A stretch of DNA of 64,000 nt from Pseudomonas guineae (GCF_900113745.1 NZ_FOQL01000002.1:515937-579936), one strand, 5' to 3'. Counted from the first letter of the stretch, positions 29,867 through 39,954 are shown. The notes: generated by a model not told the origin, from the letters alone. Made by a program: numbers and translations.

Positions 29867-29897
29867 CTACAGCGCTGGGTAGAAACCAGCGCTGTAG
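29867..29897 (-). terminator. Terminator or attenuator between sdhB and sucA
   Basis: Perfect 12-bp stem CTACAGCGCTGG / CCAGCGCTGTAG with a 7-base loop, followed by TTTT on the minus strand. It splits the sdh and suc transcripts, at least partly. Confidence 0.85.
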
Positions 29898-29926
29898 GCG
29901 TTACAGGTCTAACAAACAACCATGAA

Positions 29927-30649
29927 TCAGGTGCCGCTTTGCAGCAACATATTGCGTACGTGACCGATTGCCTTTGTCGGGTTGAGACCCTTAGGGCAGA
30001 CATTCACACAGTTCATGATGCCGCGGCAGCGGAACACACTAAACGGATCATCCAACGATGCCAGACGCTCTTCGGTCTTGGTATCACGGCTGTCCGCCAA
30101 GAAACGATAAGCTTGCAGCAACGCAGCTGGACCGAGGAACTTGTCTGGATTCCACCAGAAGGACGGGCAACTGGTTGAGCAGCAGGCGCACAAGATGCAC
30201 TCATACAGACCGTCCAGCTTCTCGCGCTCTTCCGGAGTCTGCAGGCGCTCGATGGCCGGAGCCGGCGTATCGTTCTGCAAAAACGGCTGCACCTTCTCGT
30301 ACTGCTTGTAGAAGATGCTCATATCAACCACTAAGTCACGAATGACCGGCAGGCCAGGCAGAGGACGAATCACTAGCTTGCCACCGGTAAGCCCAGTAGC
30401 CGAAAGCGGTGTGATGCAGGCTAGGCCATTCTTACCGTTTATATTCATACCGTCGGAGCCACATACGCCCTCGCGGCAGGAACGACGATAAGAAAAGCCT
30501 TGATCCTGTTCCTTGATCAACGCCAGTACGTCAAGGACCATAACGTCCTTGCCGCCGGTATCGACCTGGAATTCCTGCATAAACGGGGCAGTATCCTGCT
30601 CCGGGTTATAACGATAAACGCTTACTTGCAACAGATTGGCTTGCGACAT
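29927..30649 (-). CDS. sdhB: Succinate dehydrogenase iron-sulfur subunit
   Basis: 240 residues. Cys ligands for the [2Fe-2S] centre are in CREGVCGSDGMNINGKNGLAC; the [4Fe-4S] and [3Fe-4S] ligands are in CILCACCSTSCPSFWW and CRGIMNCVNVCPKG. Passes electrons from SdhA to ubiquinone. I chose ATG at 30649; a GTG at 30658 is an alternative three residues upstream. Confidence 0.97.
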   Translation of the reverse strand: MSQANLLQVSVYRYNPEQDTAPFMQEFQVDTGGKDVMVLDVLALIKEQDQGFSYRRSCREGVCGSDGMNINGKNGLACITPLSATGLTGGKLVIRPLPGLPVIRDLVVDMSIFYKQYEKVQPFLQNDTPAPAIERLQTPEEREKLDGLYECILCACCSTSCPSFWWNPDKFLGPAALLQAYRFLADSRDTKTEERLASLDDPFSVFRCRGIMNCVNVCPKGLNPTKAIGHVRNMLLQSGT

Positions 30650-30660
30650 ATCGGCCACCC

Positions 30661-32433
30661 TTAGTAAGTACGAATCTTGGGTTCAAACGCTGGCACTGTC
30701 TTCGGCGTGAAGTTAACAGCACGCTTGCTGACGCGCTTCTCACCTGGGAAATACAGGGAGTGGCACAGCCAGTTTTCGTCGTCACGCTCTTCAAAGTCTT
30801 CACGAGCGTGAGCACCACGAGACTCCTTACGGACCTCAGCTGCCACCGCAGTTGCCTCGGCAACTTCGAGAAGGTTTTGCAGTTCCAGCGCCTCAATGCG
30901 CGCAGTGTTAAACGCCTGACTCTTATCTGCGATCTTAACGTTCGAGATACGCTCACGCAGGTCGGTCAGTTGTTGTATGCCCTTCTGCATGTACTCACCG
31001 GTGCGGAATACACCGAAGTAGTTCTGCATGCAGTTCTGCAGTTCTTTACGCAGCGGCGCAACGTCTTCGCCAGTGGTACGCTCGTTGACGCCAGCCAGAC
31101 GCTTAAGCGACAGCTCAATGTCAGTCTCGGATGCACCACGTACTTCAACGCCTTCTTTCAGCGCTTTCTCCAAGTGGATGCCAGCCGCACGGCCGAATAC
31201 CACCAGATCGAGCAGCGAGTTGCCGCCCAGACGGTTGGCACCGTGAACCGATACGCAGGCCACTTCACCTACAGCAAACAGACCGTCGATGATCTTGTCG
31301 TTGCCATTGGCATCCTGAGTAATCGCCTGACCATGAATATTGGTCGGCACGCCGCCCATCATGTAGTGGCAGGTCGGTACTACCGGGATTGGCGCCACAA
31401 CCGGATCGACGTGAGCAAAGGTCTTGGACAGCTCGCAGATACCCGGCAGGCGGCTGTGTAGCACGTCCTCACCCAGGTGATCGAGTTTCAACATCACATG
31501 ATCGCCATCTGGACCACAACCGTTACCGGCGATGATTTCCTTGACCATCGAGCGCGCGACTACGTCGCGACCGGCGAGGTCTTTGGCGTTTGGCGCGTAG
31601 CGCTCCATGAAACGCTCGCCGTGCTTGTTGATCAGGTAACCACCTTCACCACGGCAACCTTCAGTTACCAACGTACCGGCACCGGCGATACCCGTCGGGT
31701 GGAACTGCCACATTTCGATGTCCTGCACCGGCACACCGGCACGCAGGGCCATACCAATACCATCACCCGTATTGATCAGGGCGTTAGTGGTGGACGCGTA
31801 GATACGGCCAGCACCGCCAGTCGCCAGTACAGTGGCCTTGGAGCGGATGTAGACGGTTTCGCCAGTTTCGATGCAAATGGCGATCGTGCCGACTACAGCA
31901 CCATCTTGGTTCTTCACCAAATCGACCGCATACCACTCGTTCAAGAACGAAGTGCCCGCTTTTAAGTTGGCCTGGTACAGGGTGTGCAGCAGAGCGTGAC
32001 CAGTACGGTCAGCTGCAGCGCAGGTGCGGGCTGCCTGGGTCGGGTTATCCGGCCCCTTGGACTGACCACCGAACGGGCGCTGATAAATGCGGCCTTGCTC
32101 GGTACGGGAGAACGGCAAGCCCATGTGCTCGAGTTCGAATACGGCTTCTGGGCCTACGGAACACATGTACTCGATTGCGTCTTGGTCGCCGATATAGTCG
32201 GAGCCCTTGACGGTATCGTACATGTGCCAGCGCCAATCATCGTTCGGATCAGCCGAAGCGATGGCGCAGGTAATGCCGCCCTGAGCAGACACAGTGTGTG
32301 AACGCGTCGGGAAAACCTTGGTAACTACAGCGGTCTTGTGACCACCCTGAGCCAATTGCAACGCCGCGCGCATGCCCGCGCCGCCGCCGCCGATGATGAT
32401 GGCGTCATATGAAAGAGTGCGAATGCTTGTCAT
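30661..32433 (-). CDS. sdhA: Succinate dehydrogenase flavoprotein subunit
   Basis: 590 residues; oxidises succinate to fumarate with covalent FAD. FAD motif [11 protein letters not shown] at 15-25, the FAD-linked His46 in SHTVSAQGG, and the catalytic region [21 protein letters not shown]. Lies between sdhD and sdhB in the usual sdhCDAB order with only a few bases between genes. Confidence 0.98.
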   Translation of the reverse strand: MTSIRTLSYDAIIIGGGGAGMRAALQLAQGGHKTAVVTKVFPTRSHTVSAQGGITCAIASADPNDDWRWHMYDTVKGSDYIGDQDAIEYMCSVGPEAVFELEHMGLPFSRTEQGRIYQRPFGGQSKGPDNPTQAARTCAAADRTGHALLHTLYQANLKAGTSFLNEWYAVDLVKNQDGAVVGTIAICIETGETVYIRSKATVLATGGAGRIYASTTNALINTGDGIGMALRAGVPVQDIEMWQFHPTGIAGAGTLVTEGCRGEGGYLINKHGERFMERYAPNAKDLAGRDVVARSMVKEIIAGNGCGPDGDHVMLKLDHLGEDVLHSRLPGICELSKTFAHVDPVVAPIPVVPTCHYMMGGVPTNIHGQAITQDANGNDKIIDGLFAVGEVACVSVHGANRLGGNSLLDLVVFGRAAGIHLEKALKEGVEVRGASETDIELSLKRLAGVNERTTGEDVAPLRKELQNCMQNYFGVFRTGEYMQKGIQQLTDLRERISNVKIADKSQAFNTARIEALELQNLLEVAEATAVAAEVRKESRGAHAREDFEERDDENWLCHSLYFPGEKRVSKRAVNFTPKTVPAFEPKIRTY

Positions 32434-32436
32434 GGA

Positions 32437-32805
32437 TCAATTACCCCAAAAAATCTGCACGCCCCAGGCGAAGAACGCGAACATGGCAACGCCACACGCA
32501 GCCTGGAACAGAAAACGCACGGCAGTAGCCCACTTACCCAGCGCCATCGGCGTCAGGTAGTCGGTGGAAATTGTCCACATGCCAACCCAGGCGTGAACGC
32601 TGAGCGCCACCAGAGTCAACAGGCTAAAGATGCGCATTGCGTTATTGGAGAACAGCGCCTGCCACTCGGCATAACCCAAACCTGGGTTACACAGGATAAA
32701 GCCGAGCAGAAAAAGCACATAAGCTGCGAGGACGACAGCAGAAACACGCTGCGCCATCCAGTCATAAAGACCCGAACGCGAGAAATTCGTGACATTGGTT
32801 ACCAT
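32437..32805 (-). CDS. sdhD: Succinate dehydrogenase membrane anchor subunit D
   Basis: 122 residues with three membrane helices. RSGLYDWMAQRVSAVVLAAY contributes to the quinone site and HAWVGMWTISTDY carries a conserved His. The ATG at 32805 overlaps the end of sdhC by seven bases; a GTG six bases upstream is possible but would not match the usual length. Confidence 0.95.
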   Translation of the reverse strand: MVTNVTNFSRSGLYDWMAQRVSAVVLAAYVLFLLGFILCNPGLGYAEWQALFSNNAMRIFSLLTLVALSVHAWVGMWTISTDYLTPMALGKWATAVRFLFQAACGVAMFAFFAWGVQIFWGN

Positions 32806-33173
32806 ATCCACACCCCCAGCAGCACGATCACAATCGCTGATACGACGAGAACGATTTTCGAACCCAGCTTGCCGCCTTCCAGCGTCTCACCGATGCCCAT
32901 ATCCATGATCAAGTGGCGTACACCGGCCACAAGGTGGTACAGCAGAGCGGACAACAGCCCCCAAATCACGAACTTGGCCAGCGGGCTGGTCAAACATTCT
33001 TGCACCTGGGCAAAACCCTCTGCGGAGGTCAGCGACTTGTCGAGGCCATAGAGCAGAATGGCAATACCAACAAAGAGGATGACACCGGAGATACGGTGAA
33101 GTATGGACGTGTAAGCAGTGATTGGGAGTTTGATAGTCCTAAGGTCTAGGTTTACAGGTCTTTGGCTATTCAC
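32799..33173 (-). CDS. sdhC: Succinate dehydrogenase cytochrome b556 subunit
   Basis: 124 residues, three membrane helices. RPVNLDLRTIKLPITAYTS precedes the HRISG motif (His26), and the heme-region histidines appear in YHLVAGVRHLIMD (His80, His87). GTG start. First gene of sdhCDAB, about 125 nt downstream of the predicted transcription start. Confidence 0.95.
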   Translation of the reverse strand: MNSQRPVNLDLRTIKLPITAYTSILHRISGVILFVGIAILLYGLDKSLTSAEGFAQVQECLTSPLAKFVIWGLLSALLYHLVAGVRHLIMDMGIGETLEGGKLGSKIVLVVSAIVIVLLGVWIW

Positions 33174-33305
33174 GGCTTTTTATCACACTGAGAGCCCCTA
33201 ACTATCAGGGCAAAGTTGTCGGGAGGTGCACTGGTCAGGTACCCATCACCCAAGGAGTGACAACCACCAAAATACTGGCGTAAAGCCCTTGGTAGTTGGG
33301 CGCAG

Positions 33306-33334
33306 AGTATAGACAGTTAGGTTACTAATGACAA
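33306..33334 (-). promoter_or_regulatory. Sigma-70 promoter of sdhCDAB
   Basis: Minus-strand TTGTCA (33334-33329), 17-bp spacer, TATACT (33311-33306). Implies a leader of about 125 nt before sdhC, long enough for RNA-level control. Confidence 0.8.
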
Positions 33335-33447
33335 CGCAAAGCCCCTTACCTAAAAGCGCATTGCGCAGCCTTAATAAATGGCGTAAGAGCGACTTTTAAA
33401 ACCTCTAAAACACCCGCAAACCCTTCTGCCACCTGGCTTTTCGCAAA

Positions 33448-33475
33448 TTGACATTCGAATTTATCTCACTATAGT
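33448..33475 (+). promoter_or_regulatory. Sigma-70 promoter of gltA
   Basis: TTGACA (33448-33453), 16-bp spacer, TATAGT (33470-33475). The start is expected near 33482, giving a leader of about 50 nt. Confidence 0.85.
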
Positions 33476-33534
33476 GGTGCGGGCCCTGCGTGGGGGGCAG
33501 TCAGATGATTTCAAGCATAACTAGGAGGCCAAAC

Positions 33535-34809
33535 ATGGCTGACAAAAAAGCGCAGTTGATCATCGAGGGCGCAGCCCCCGTCGAGCTGCCCGTTTTATCC
33601 GGCACCGTTGGTCCCGATGTAATTGACGTACGGGGCTTAACCGCCACGGGCCGTTTCACTTTTGATCCTGGCTTTATGTCCACCGCTTCGTGCGAGTCGA
33701 AGATTACCTATATTGATGGTGATCAGGGCATCCTGCTGCACCGCGGCTATCCCATTGAACAACTGGCAGAGCAATCCGATTATCTGGAGACCTGCTACCT
33801 GCTGCTGAACGGCGAACTGCCGAACGCAGAAGAAAAAGCGACCTTTGTTAGCACCATCAAGAACCACACTATGGTTCACGAGCAACTGAAGACCTTTTAC
33901 AACGGCTTCCGACGCGATGCTCACCCGATGGCTATCATGTGCGGCGTAGTGGGTGCTCTGTCGGCCTTCTATCACGACTCGCTGGACATCAAGAACCCGC
34001 ATCACCGCGAAGTTTCGGCCATGCGCCTGATCGCTAAGATGCCAACCATCGCGGCTATGACCTACAAGTACTCCATGGGTCAGCCGATGATGTACCCGCG
34101 TAATGACTTGAACTACGCGGAAAACTTCCTGCACATGATGTTTAACACCCCGTGCGAGATCAAACCGATCAGCCCGGTACTGGCCAAGGCCATGGATAAG
34201 ATCTTTATCCTGCACGCCGACCACGAGCAGAACGCCTCTACTTCTACTGTGCGTTTGGCAGGTTCTTCGGGCGCCAATCCGTTTGCCTGTATCGCTGCCG
34301 GTATCGCAGCACTTTGGGGCCCTGCACATGGTGGCGCTAATGAAGCTGTTCTCGCCATGCTTGACGAGATTGGCAGTGTCGACAATATCGATACCTACAT
34401 CGCCAAGGCCAAGGACAAGGATGACCCATTCAAACTGATGGGTTTCGGCCACCGCGTTTACAAAAACCGCGACCCGCGTGCCACGGTGATGAAGCAAACC
34501 TGCGACGAAGTGTTGAAAGAGCTGGGCATTAAGAATGACCCGCAGTTGGAACTGGCGATGCGTCTTGAAGAAATCGCCCTAACCGACCCCTACTTCATCG
34601 AGCGCTCGCTATATCCCAACGTAGACTTCTACTCGGGCATTATCCTCAAAGCGATCGGCATTCCGACTAGCATGTTCACTGTAATCTTCGCTCTGGCGCG
34701 GACTGTCGGCTGGATTTCGCACTGGAAAGAAATGCTTTCTAGCCCTTACAAGATTGGCCGTCCACGCCAGCTGTACACCGGCTACCCGCAGCGTGACCTG
34801 AAGAAATAA
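33535..34809 (+). CDS. gltA: Citrate synthase (type II, NADH-regulated class)
   Basis: 424 residues. Condenses acetyl-CoA with oxaloacetate. The catalytic [14 protein letters not shown] and [14 protein letters not shown] segments are present. Length and opening residues match hexameric Gram-negative enzymes that are inhibited by NADH. ATG at 33535 is set by AGGAGG six bases upstream; the in-frame ATG at 33490 would add 15 residues. Divergent from sdhC, so both are controlled from one 360-bp region. Confidence 0.98.
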   Translation: MADKKAQLIIEGAAPVELPVLSGTVGPDVIDVRGLTATGRFTFDPGFMSTASCESKITYIDGDQGILLHRGYPIEQLAEQSDYLETCYLLLNGELPNAEEKATFVSTIKNHTMVHEQLKTFYNGFRRDAHPMAIMCGVVGALSAFYHDSLDIKNPHHREVSAMRLIAKMPTIAAMTYKYSMGQPMMYPRNDLNYAENFLHMMFNTPCEIKPISPVLAKAMDKIFILHADHEQNASTSTVRLAGSSGANPFACIAAGIAALWGPAHGGANEAVLAMLDEIGSVDNIDTYIAKAKDKDDPFKLMGFGHRVYKNRDPRATVMKQTCDEVLKELGIKNDPQLELAMRLEEIALTDPYFIERSLYPNVDFYSGIILKAIGIPTSMFTVIFALARTVGWISHWKEMLSSPYKIGRPRQLYTGYPQRDLKK

Positions 34810-34826
34810 CTCAGCTCCCGCCGCAC

Positions 34827-34858
34827 AAAAAAGGCTGCCATTGGGCAGCCTTTTTTTG
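34827..34858 (+). terminator. Terminator of gltA
   Basis: AAGGCTGCC-N4-GGCAGCC followed by seven T. Confidence 0.95.
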
Positions 34859-34976
34859 CATCTGCGCTTCACGTTTTAGAGTTGCTCAGTCAATTGGTTA
34901 GCGAGTAGGCACTGCTGCACAAACTTTACGACTCACCATCATGTTGGCGGCAACCGACCCCCCCTCCGCCACAGCC

Positions 34977-35237
34977 TCAGACGGTAATCGCGGTACTTTG
35001 TTCCAGCCAGCCCAGCAACTGCAAAGCCTGCGCATTAGTATTGCCGCACACATACTCAGCAGCCTGAAACGCCGAACACACTGCTGGCCGCTCGGGCAGA
35101 CCGAAGATTAAACAGTGGTTATCCACATCCAGCTGCACGCAACGCACACCCGCCGGCTTGCCGTCGGGCATACCTGGGATCGGAGAGCTGATCGAAGGGG
35201 CAATGCAACAAGCACCGCAGCCAGCACGACAATTCAT
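34977..35237 (-). CDS. YkgJ-family cysteine-cluster protein
   Basis: 86 residues with the conserved pattern C-x3-C-x2-CC near the start ([14 protein letters not shown]), then Cys in VRCVQLD, NHCLIF and AVCSAF. The family may bind zinc or iron-sulfur; function unknown. ATG at 35237. Confidence 0.85.
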   Translation of the reverse strand: MNCRAGCGACCIAPSISSPIPGMPDGKPAGVRCVQLDVDNHCLIFGLPERPAVCSAFQAAEYVCGNTNAQALQLLGWLEQSTAITV

Positions 35238-35434
35238 CAATGGCAAACCTCGAGACCCGCAAAACTGTAAAAGCAGCGGAGTCTACGCCGCCTTTTCTGA
35301 GTTCTGTATCCAGGGCTTAAAGATTCAGACGAAAACAAAGCGCCGTAGACGCGCCTTAGCACTATCGACTAAAGAGCTGAGGTAACTGCTCGGCACATAA
35401 GTCGGCCGCAGACCTTATACCCTGGGCATCACAC

Positions 35435-36313
35435 CTAACTTTGCTTACGGCCCTGTAGGCGAGCCAAAAGGCTTGACGTGTCCCAGCGGCCACCGCCCAT
35501 GCTCTGAACGTCGGCATAAAACTGATCAACCAGCGCGGTGACCGGCAGCTGCGCACCATTGCTTCGGGCTTCGGCTAACAGGATCGACAGGTCCTTACGC
35601 ATCCAGTCCACGGCAAAGCCATGCTCGAACTCACCGGCGAGCATGGTCTTGTGACGATTCTCTAGCTGCCAGGACTGCGCCGCGCCCTTGCTGATCACTT
35701 CCATCGCCCCCTGCGCGTCGAGCCCCGCGCACTGAGCGAAATGCAGCGCTTCGGACAACCCCTGAACCAGTCCGGCGATGCAGATCTGATTAACCATTTT
35801 AGTCAGCTGACCGCTACCGGCCTCACCCATCAGCCGCGCCATACGCGCATAAGCCTGGATAACCGGCTCGGCCCTGGCATAGGTCGCCACCTCACCACCA
35901 ACCATGATGGTTAAAGCGCCGTTCTCTGCACCGGCCTGACCGCCAGACACCGGCGCATCGAGAAAGCCCAACTGCAGCACCGCTGCCTGCTCGGCCAATT
36001 CGCGTGCCACTTGCGCCGACGCCGTGGTGTGATCAATCAATACGGCGCCCGGCTGCATGCCAGCAAAAGCACCCTGCTCTCCCAGCACAACGCCTCGAAG
36101 ATCATCGTCATTACCGACGCAAACCATCACAAACTCAGCATCTGCTGCCGCTTCACGCGGGGTCGGTGCATGGCTGCCGGCGTGTTCGCCGACCCACTGC
36201 GCCGCCTTGGCTGCAGTGCGGTTGTACACACACACCTGGTGCCCGGCACGAGCCAGATGCCCGGCCATTGGATAACCCATCACGCCCAGCCCGATAAACG
36301 CCAGCTTTGCCAT
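35435..36313 (-). CDS. Beta-hydroxyacid dehydrogenase (3-hydroxyisobutyrate/tartronate semialdehyde type)
   Basis: 292 residues. NAD(P)-binding GLGVMGYPMAGHLARAG at 8-24, substrate signature DAPVSGGQAGAENGALTIMVGG near 120-141, and the catalytic Lys in GSGQLTKMVNQI. Substrate cannot be fixed from sequence: 3-hydroxyisobutyrate, 2-hydroxy-3-oxopropionate and related acids are possible. It is distinct from glxR at 44.4 kb, which sits in the Gcl cluster. Confidence 0.88.
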   Translation of the reverse strand: MAKLAFIGLGVMGYPMAGHLARAGHQVCVYNRTAAKAAQWVGEHAGSHAPTPREAAADAEFVMVCVGNDDDLRGVVLGEQGAFAGMQPGAVLIDHTTASAQVARELAEQAAVLQLGFLDAPVSGGQAGAENGALTIMVGGEVATYARAEPVIQAYARMARLMGEAGSGQLTKMVNQICIAGLVQGLSEALHFAQCAGLDAQGAMEVISKGAAQSWQLENRHKTMLAGEFEHGFAVDWMRKDLSILLAEARSNGAQLPVTALVDQFYADVQSMGGGRWDTSSLLARLQGRKQS

Positions 36314-36743
36314 ATACGCCCCTTATTTTCTTCACTTAAGGCCTGCCGCCCAAGACCTGCACAGCCTTGCTTAACAATGCACCTACGACGACTGCGCAGA
36401 CACCTATTGGCTGCAAGCATGCCCGCCACATCAAGCAAGCGCCAGTACAGCCTTAGGACAAAACTGTATGGTCGCGCCCGCCGGCAGGGGTTATCCATCG
36501 CCGCAACGGTTTTAATACGTGCGGCACGAATAGAGCGCTTGCCCAAAATTCGCCGTGTCAATGGAAAGACTGCATCGCCAAAACCACCAGCTGAATACCT
36601 CTGCAGCCTAAAGGCGGCTCTAAACCAGCCTGGCTTGCAGTTTCAGATGACGCAGAAAAAGCGCTTGTGCATACTTGCAGGCCTTTCTATGGCCTGCCAT
36701 TGAAGGCAGGATTGCCTTTTAATACTCCTCCGAGGAATTGCAG
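36314..36743. other. Gene-free region between the dehydrogenase and ppnP genes
   Basis: No supported reading frame in 430 bases. Just upstream of ppnP a small hairpin CCTGCC-N6-GGCAGG (36693-36710) is followed by a short T-run at 36717, which could be a leader structure. Otherwise nothing recognised. Confidence 0.5.
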
Positions 36744-37025
36744 ATGTTTAAGGTCAATGAGTACTTCGATGGCACCGTTAAATCCATTGCCTTCGGCATG
36801 GCTGAAGGCCCTGCCACCATTGGCGTGATGGCTGCTGGCGAATACGAGTTCGGTACCAACCAGCTGGAAGTCATGCATGTAGTCGCCGGCGCCCTGACCG
36901 TCAAACTGCCTGACAGCGAAAGCTGGGAAACCTTCACCAGCGGTAGCCAGTTCACTGTGCCGGCTAACAGCACGTTCCAGCTCAAGGTCGTCACCGACAC
37001 CGCCTACCTCTGCGAATACCGCTAA
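36744..37025 (+). CDS. ppnP: Pyrimidine/purine nucleoside phosphorylase (cupin)
   Basis: 93 residues, a single cupin barrel of the PpnP family (formerly UPF0345). Splits ribonucleosides with phosphate to free bases and ribose-1-phosphate. Recognised by [16 protein letters not shown], the cupin core [20 protein letters not shown] and TFQLKVV near the end. ATG at 36744 has GAGGA seven bases upstream. Confidence 0.93.
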   Translation: MFKVNEYFDGTVKSIAFGMAEGPATIGVMAAGEYEFGTNQLEVMHVVAGALTVKLPDSESWETFTSGSQFTVPANSTFQLKVVTDTAYLCEYR

Positions 37026-37106
37026 ACCACCGGCCATCAAAAGCCCAGTGCTATAAGCACTTAGCCGACGAATAAGCGTTACTACGTGAGTTTGGATCAC
37101 AAAAAA

Positions 37107-37140
37107 TCAACCCCGGCGCCGATACAGTTATCGGGGTTGA
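37107..37140. terminator. Bidirectional hairpin after ppnP
   Basis: TCAACCCCG / CGGGGTTGA, with an internal alternative stem CCGAT-N6-ATCGG. Lies between ppnP and the convergent pseudogene; the A-run at 37101-37106 gives the minus-strand transcript a T-run. Confidence 0.75.
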
Positions 37141-37208
37141 CTCACCAGGCCTATCCCTAGATCCGAATCATACGAAACCATCTTTATTACCCCCAACGCA
37201 TTAACGCA

Positions 37209-38030
37209 TTAACGCGTTTGAGCCTCCTTGAGCTTCTTACGCTCGAGGAAGTCGAGCTTCCACTGTTCCACGCCGACACGCTCAGCATCGAGATTGGCTT
37301 CGACTTTATACTGACTTTTGAGCGCCGCAATTTCGCCTTGATAATCGATCAAAAAACGATCAAAACGCTTGATAACGTCAGCATGCTTGATGCTCGACAG
37401 TTTAAAAGTGCCGCGGTTATACGGCAGTTTGGGGTCGAATATCAGCGCTCCGGGACGCGCGCGAATGTTATCCAGGTAATGAGTGGCGACCGCCACGTTG
37501 AAGTACGCGCCATCGGTGTCCCTCTTCATAGCCTGGCGGATCATCTGGCGCAAATCATCGCTGTAGGTCAGCTCAATCAGCCCGGCATCGATGCGCTGCT
37601 GATAGCCCCACGGCGTCCAGCCATTGACCATGGCTAGGCGTTTAAGCTGTTCGAGAGGTCGTCCAAGGCGCTGCGGCGCCACAAGCACGCCGTCCACATA
37701 CTCAACCACGCCCTGACTGTAGGTAAGTGTATGGCCGGCCTTTTGCACCTGCGCCCAGGTCTCGCTGTCGGGGTACTTGAAATCCACTTGAGCGCTAAGC
37801 AGTGCTGGCAGTAGCTGCTCAACAGGTAATACCTTGTAGCTCAATTCGACACCGCTCTTTTCCCCAAACAGGTCAAACAGGTCACGGGCAAAGCCCTGAT
37901 ACTGGCCTTATGCATCGATGCTGTAGTGCGGCGCAAAGGCCAATTTCTCGACACCGATCACATAACGCTCAGCACTGGCCGCGCTGGAACAGACAACGAC
38001 GAACAAACTGCAGACGTGCGAGGGTTTCAC
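37209..38030 (-). pseudogene. Periplasmic solute-binding protein gene with an in-frame stop
   Basis: One reading frame of 273 codons starts at GTG 38030, with a perfect AGGAGG ribosome site six bases upstream, and encodes a signal peptide (ending SSAASA), then RYVIGVEKLAFAPHYSIDA. Codon 41 is TAA (37910-37908), after which the same frame continues for 232 codons as an SBP_bac_3-like protein. There is no frameshift; only the single stop separates the parts. As it stands, a 40-residue fragment would be made. A residue such as Gln or Glu probably stood there (CAA or GAA to TAA). A sequencing error remains possible. Confidence 0.85.
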
Positions 38031-38102
38031 AGCAGACCTCCTGTTGAATCGTGATATGGGAATCAATAAAGCCGCGCAAAGCCCAGCAAAGGCAGCGCGA
38101 TG

Positions 38103-39095
38103 CTAGCCGCCCGTCATGCTCATAAAACGCACCACCTGCACCTGAGCATCAGTCTCGAAGTGATGGCGTTCGGGTTTAAGCTGTAAGGCCTGCTGCAAGG
38201 CATCGCGCAGTCGTTCGCTGTCACCAGGGTGAGCGCGCATCAGACTTTTAAGATCCAGGGCATTTTCATGACCCAGGCAAAGCACTAACTTGCCTTCAGC
38301 GGTCACGCGTACGCGATTGCAGTCACCGCAAAAGTTGTGGCTATGGGGGGAAATAAAACCTATTTGGCTGTCGCTGCCTACCACCTGCCAATAACGCGAC
38401 GGGCCGCCAGTCAGCTTGCTGCTACGCACCAAGGCGTGGCGTTGTTCGATACGTTCGCGCACCTCATCACTGGAACAAAACGTCTGCTCGCGCTGGTGGC
38501 TGGTAATACTGCCTAGGGGCATTTCCTCGATAAAGCTGATGTCCAAACCACGGGCCATGGCGAACTCGACAAGATCGAGCACTTCATCGTCGTTACGGCC
38601 TTTCTGCACCACGGTGTTGAGTTTTATTCTGCTAAAGCCAGCAGCCCGCGCTGTATCGATGCCCGCTAATACTTGTTCGAGTTTGTCGCGGCGGGTAAAG
38701 GCAGCAAACCGTTCGCGCTGGAGTGAGTCCAGGCTGACATTCAGACGTTTGACCCCAGCGGCCTGCAACTGCGGCGCCAATTCGGTCAGTTGTGAGCCGT
38801 TGGTGGTGATGGCCAAGTCCTCCAGCTCAGGGCGCTGGCCTAGGCGGGTCAGCAGGCTCAACACATTCTTGCGCACCAGTGGCTCACCTCCGGTGATGCG
38901 GATGCGTTTTACCCCAAGCCCGATAAACGCGTCCGCCACGTTATACAGTTCTTCAAGGCTGAGAATCTGCTCGCGCGCAGCGAAGACCATGTCCTCGCTC
39001 ATGCAGTAGGTGCAACGGAAGTCGCATCGATCGGTAACCGACAAACGCAAGTAGGTGATGCGTCGACCGAAGGGGTCAACCAGTTGATTGTTCAC
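38103..39095 (-). CDS. moaA: GTP 3',8-cyclase, molybdenum cofactor biosynthesis
   Basis: 330-residue radical SAM enzyme that starts molybdopterin synthesis from GTP. The SAM cluster Cys24-x3-Cys28-x2-Cys31 is in TDRCDFRCTYCM; the second [4Fe-4S] cluster is in FCGDCNR and, further on, LVLCLGHE; the C-terminal Gly-Gly needed for catalysis is present (MTGG). GTG at 39095 follows AGGAG by seven bases, so an upstream TTG at 39116 is rejected. Xanthine dehydrogenase of purine catabolism needs this cofactor, which may explain its position next to ureide-type regulators. Confidence 0.95.
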   Translation of the reverse strand: MNNQLVDPFGRRITYLRLSVTDRCDFRCTYCMSEDMVFAAREQILSLEELYNVADAFIGLGVKRIRITGGEPLVRKNVLSLLTRLGQRPELEDLAITTNGSQLTELAPQLQAAGVKRLNVSLDSLQRERFAAFTRRDKLEQVLAGIDTARAAGFSRIKLNTVVQKGRNDDEVLDLVEFAMARGLDISFIEEMPLGSITSHQREQTFCSSDEVRERIEQRHALVRSSKLTGGPSRYWQVVGSDSQIGFISPHSHNFCGDCNRVRVTAEGKLVLCLGHENALDLKSLMRAHPGDSERLRDALQQALQLKPERHHFETDAQVQVVRFMSMTGG

Positions 39096-39170
39096 TGCAG
39101 GTCTCCTAGAGCTCAACGAGCCGAGACTTTTGTTAAGAATGCATTTAACCCGATCAAAACAGATAAGTTG

Positions 39171-39188
39171 AATTCTGTATACAACGAC
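39171..39188. promoter_or_regulatory. GTATAC palindrome between moaA and the TetR gene
   Basis: CTGTATACAA (core 39177-39182) lies between the divergent moaA and tetR-type genes. Similar sites occur at 40602-40613 and 40648-40657; see the findings. Confidence 0.35.
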
Positions 39189-39309
39189 CTGACCAGAAAG
39201 TCAGAAAGCCCGATCGAGCCCCGCCACTCGCCTTGAGCGCCGCGCAAAGCCGGTGCTACCATGCCCGCCGCTGCCCAGCGCCGGGCGATCGAAAGAAGCA
39301 ACGAGGCCT

Positions 39310-39954
39310 ATGACCAGTATTCGCGAACGTAACACCGCGCTGATTTTACGCGCAGCCAGTGAGGAGTTCGCCGACAAAGGCTTTGCCGCCAGTAAAACCA
39401 GCGATATCGCTGCCAAGGCCGGGGTGCCCAAGCCCAACGTCTATTACTATTTCAAGTCAAAAGAAAATCTCTACCGCGAAGTACTGGAAAGTATTATCGA
39501 ACCGCTATTGGAGGCATCTGCCCCCTTCAATCAGCCGGGCCAACCGGCTGACGTGCTGCGCGCCTACATCCGCTCGAAGATCCGTATCTCCCGCGAACTG
39601 CCATCGGCCTCCAAGGTGTTCGCCAGCGAAATCATGCACGGTGCGCCGCACCTGTCCGCCGATCAAACCGCGCAACTGAATACTCAAGCCAAACACAATA
39701 TTGCGTGCATCCAAGGCTGGGTCGACCAGGGCCTGATGGCCAAGGTTGACCCGCATCACTTGATGTTCAGCATCTGGGCCGCGACCCAGACCTACGCCGA
39801 CTTCGACTGGCAGATCGCCACCGTCACCGGCAAAGCCAATCTGGACGACGCCGACTACGAAGCCGCCGCGCAGACCATCATCCGCCTGGTGATAAAGGGC
39901 TGTGAGATCGACGAAAACCAACCCAGTGCCTCCGAGCAAGTCACCCGCGCCTGA
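39310..39954 (+). CDS. TetR-family regulator, RutR-like
   Basis: 214 residues. N-terminal HTH (TSDIAAKAGVPKPNVYYYFKSKENLYREVL, about 32-61) and a RutR-type C-terminal domain: YIRSKIRISRELPSASKVFASEIMHGAP and HHLMFSIWAATQTYADFDWQ. RutR binds pyrimidines; the ligand of this branch is not known. Divergent from moaA and upstream of the glyoxylate genes, as PA1504 is next to PA1502-PA1505. Likely regulates purine or ureide catabolism. ATG at 39310 matches the HTH spacing. Confidence 0.85.
   Translation: MTSIRERNTALILRAASEEFADKGFAASKTSDIAAKAGVPKPNVYYYFKSKENLYREVLESIIEPLLEASAPFNQPGQPADVLRAYIRSKIRISRELPSASKVFASEIMHGAPHLSADQTAQLNTQAKHNIACIQGWVDQGLMAKVDPHHLMFSIWAATQTYADFDWQIATVTGKANLDDADYEAAAQTIIRLVIKGCEIDENQPSASEQVTRA

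Noticed and set aside
33637..34497. 286-codon minus-strand frame opposite gltA
   Set aside because: Antisense shadow of citrate synthase.
36011..36703. 230-codon plus-strand frame overlapping the dehydrogenase gene
   Set aside because: First half is antisense to a certain gene; second half is Arg/Leu-rich with no family resemblance.
37190..37215. Short tandem repeat GCATTAAC at the end of the broken binding-protein gene
   Set aside because: Only two to three units of eight bases; too small to call a functional repeat.
37908..37910. Programmed readthrough or recoding of the in-frame TAA
   Set aside because: TAA is the least read-through stop, no SECIS-like or pyrrolysine context is seen, and a plain nonsense mutation explains the pattern.
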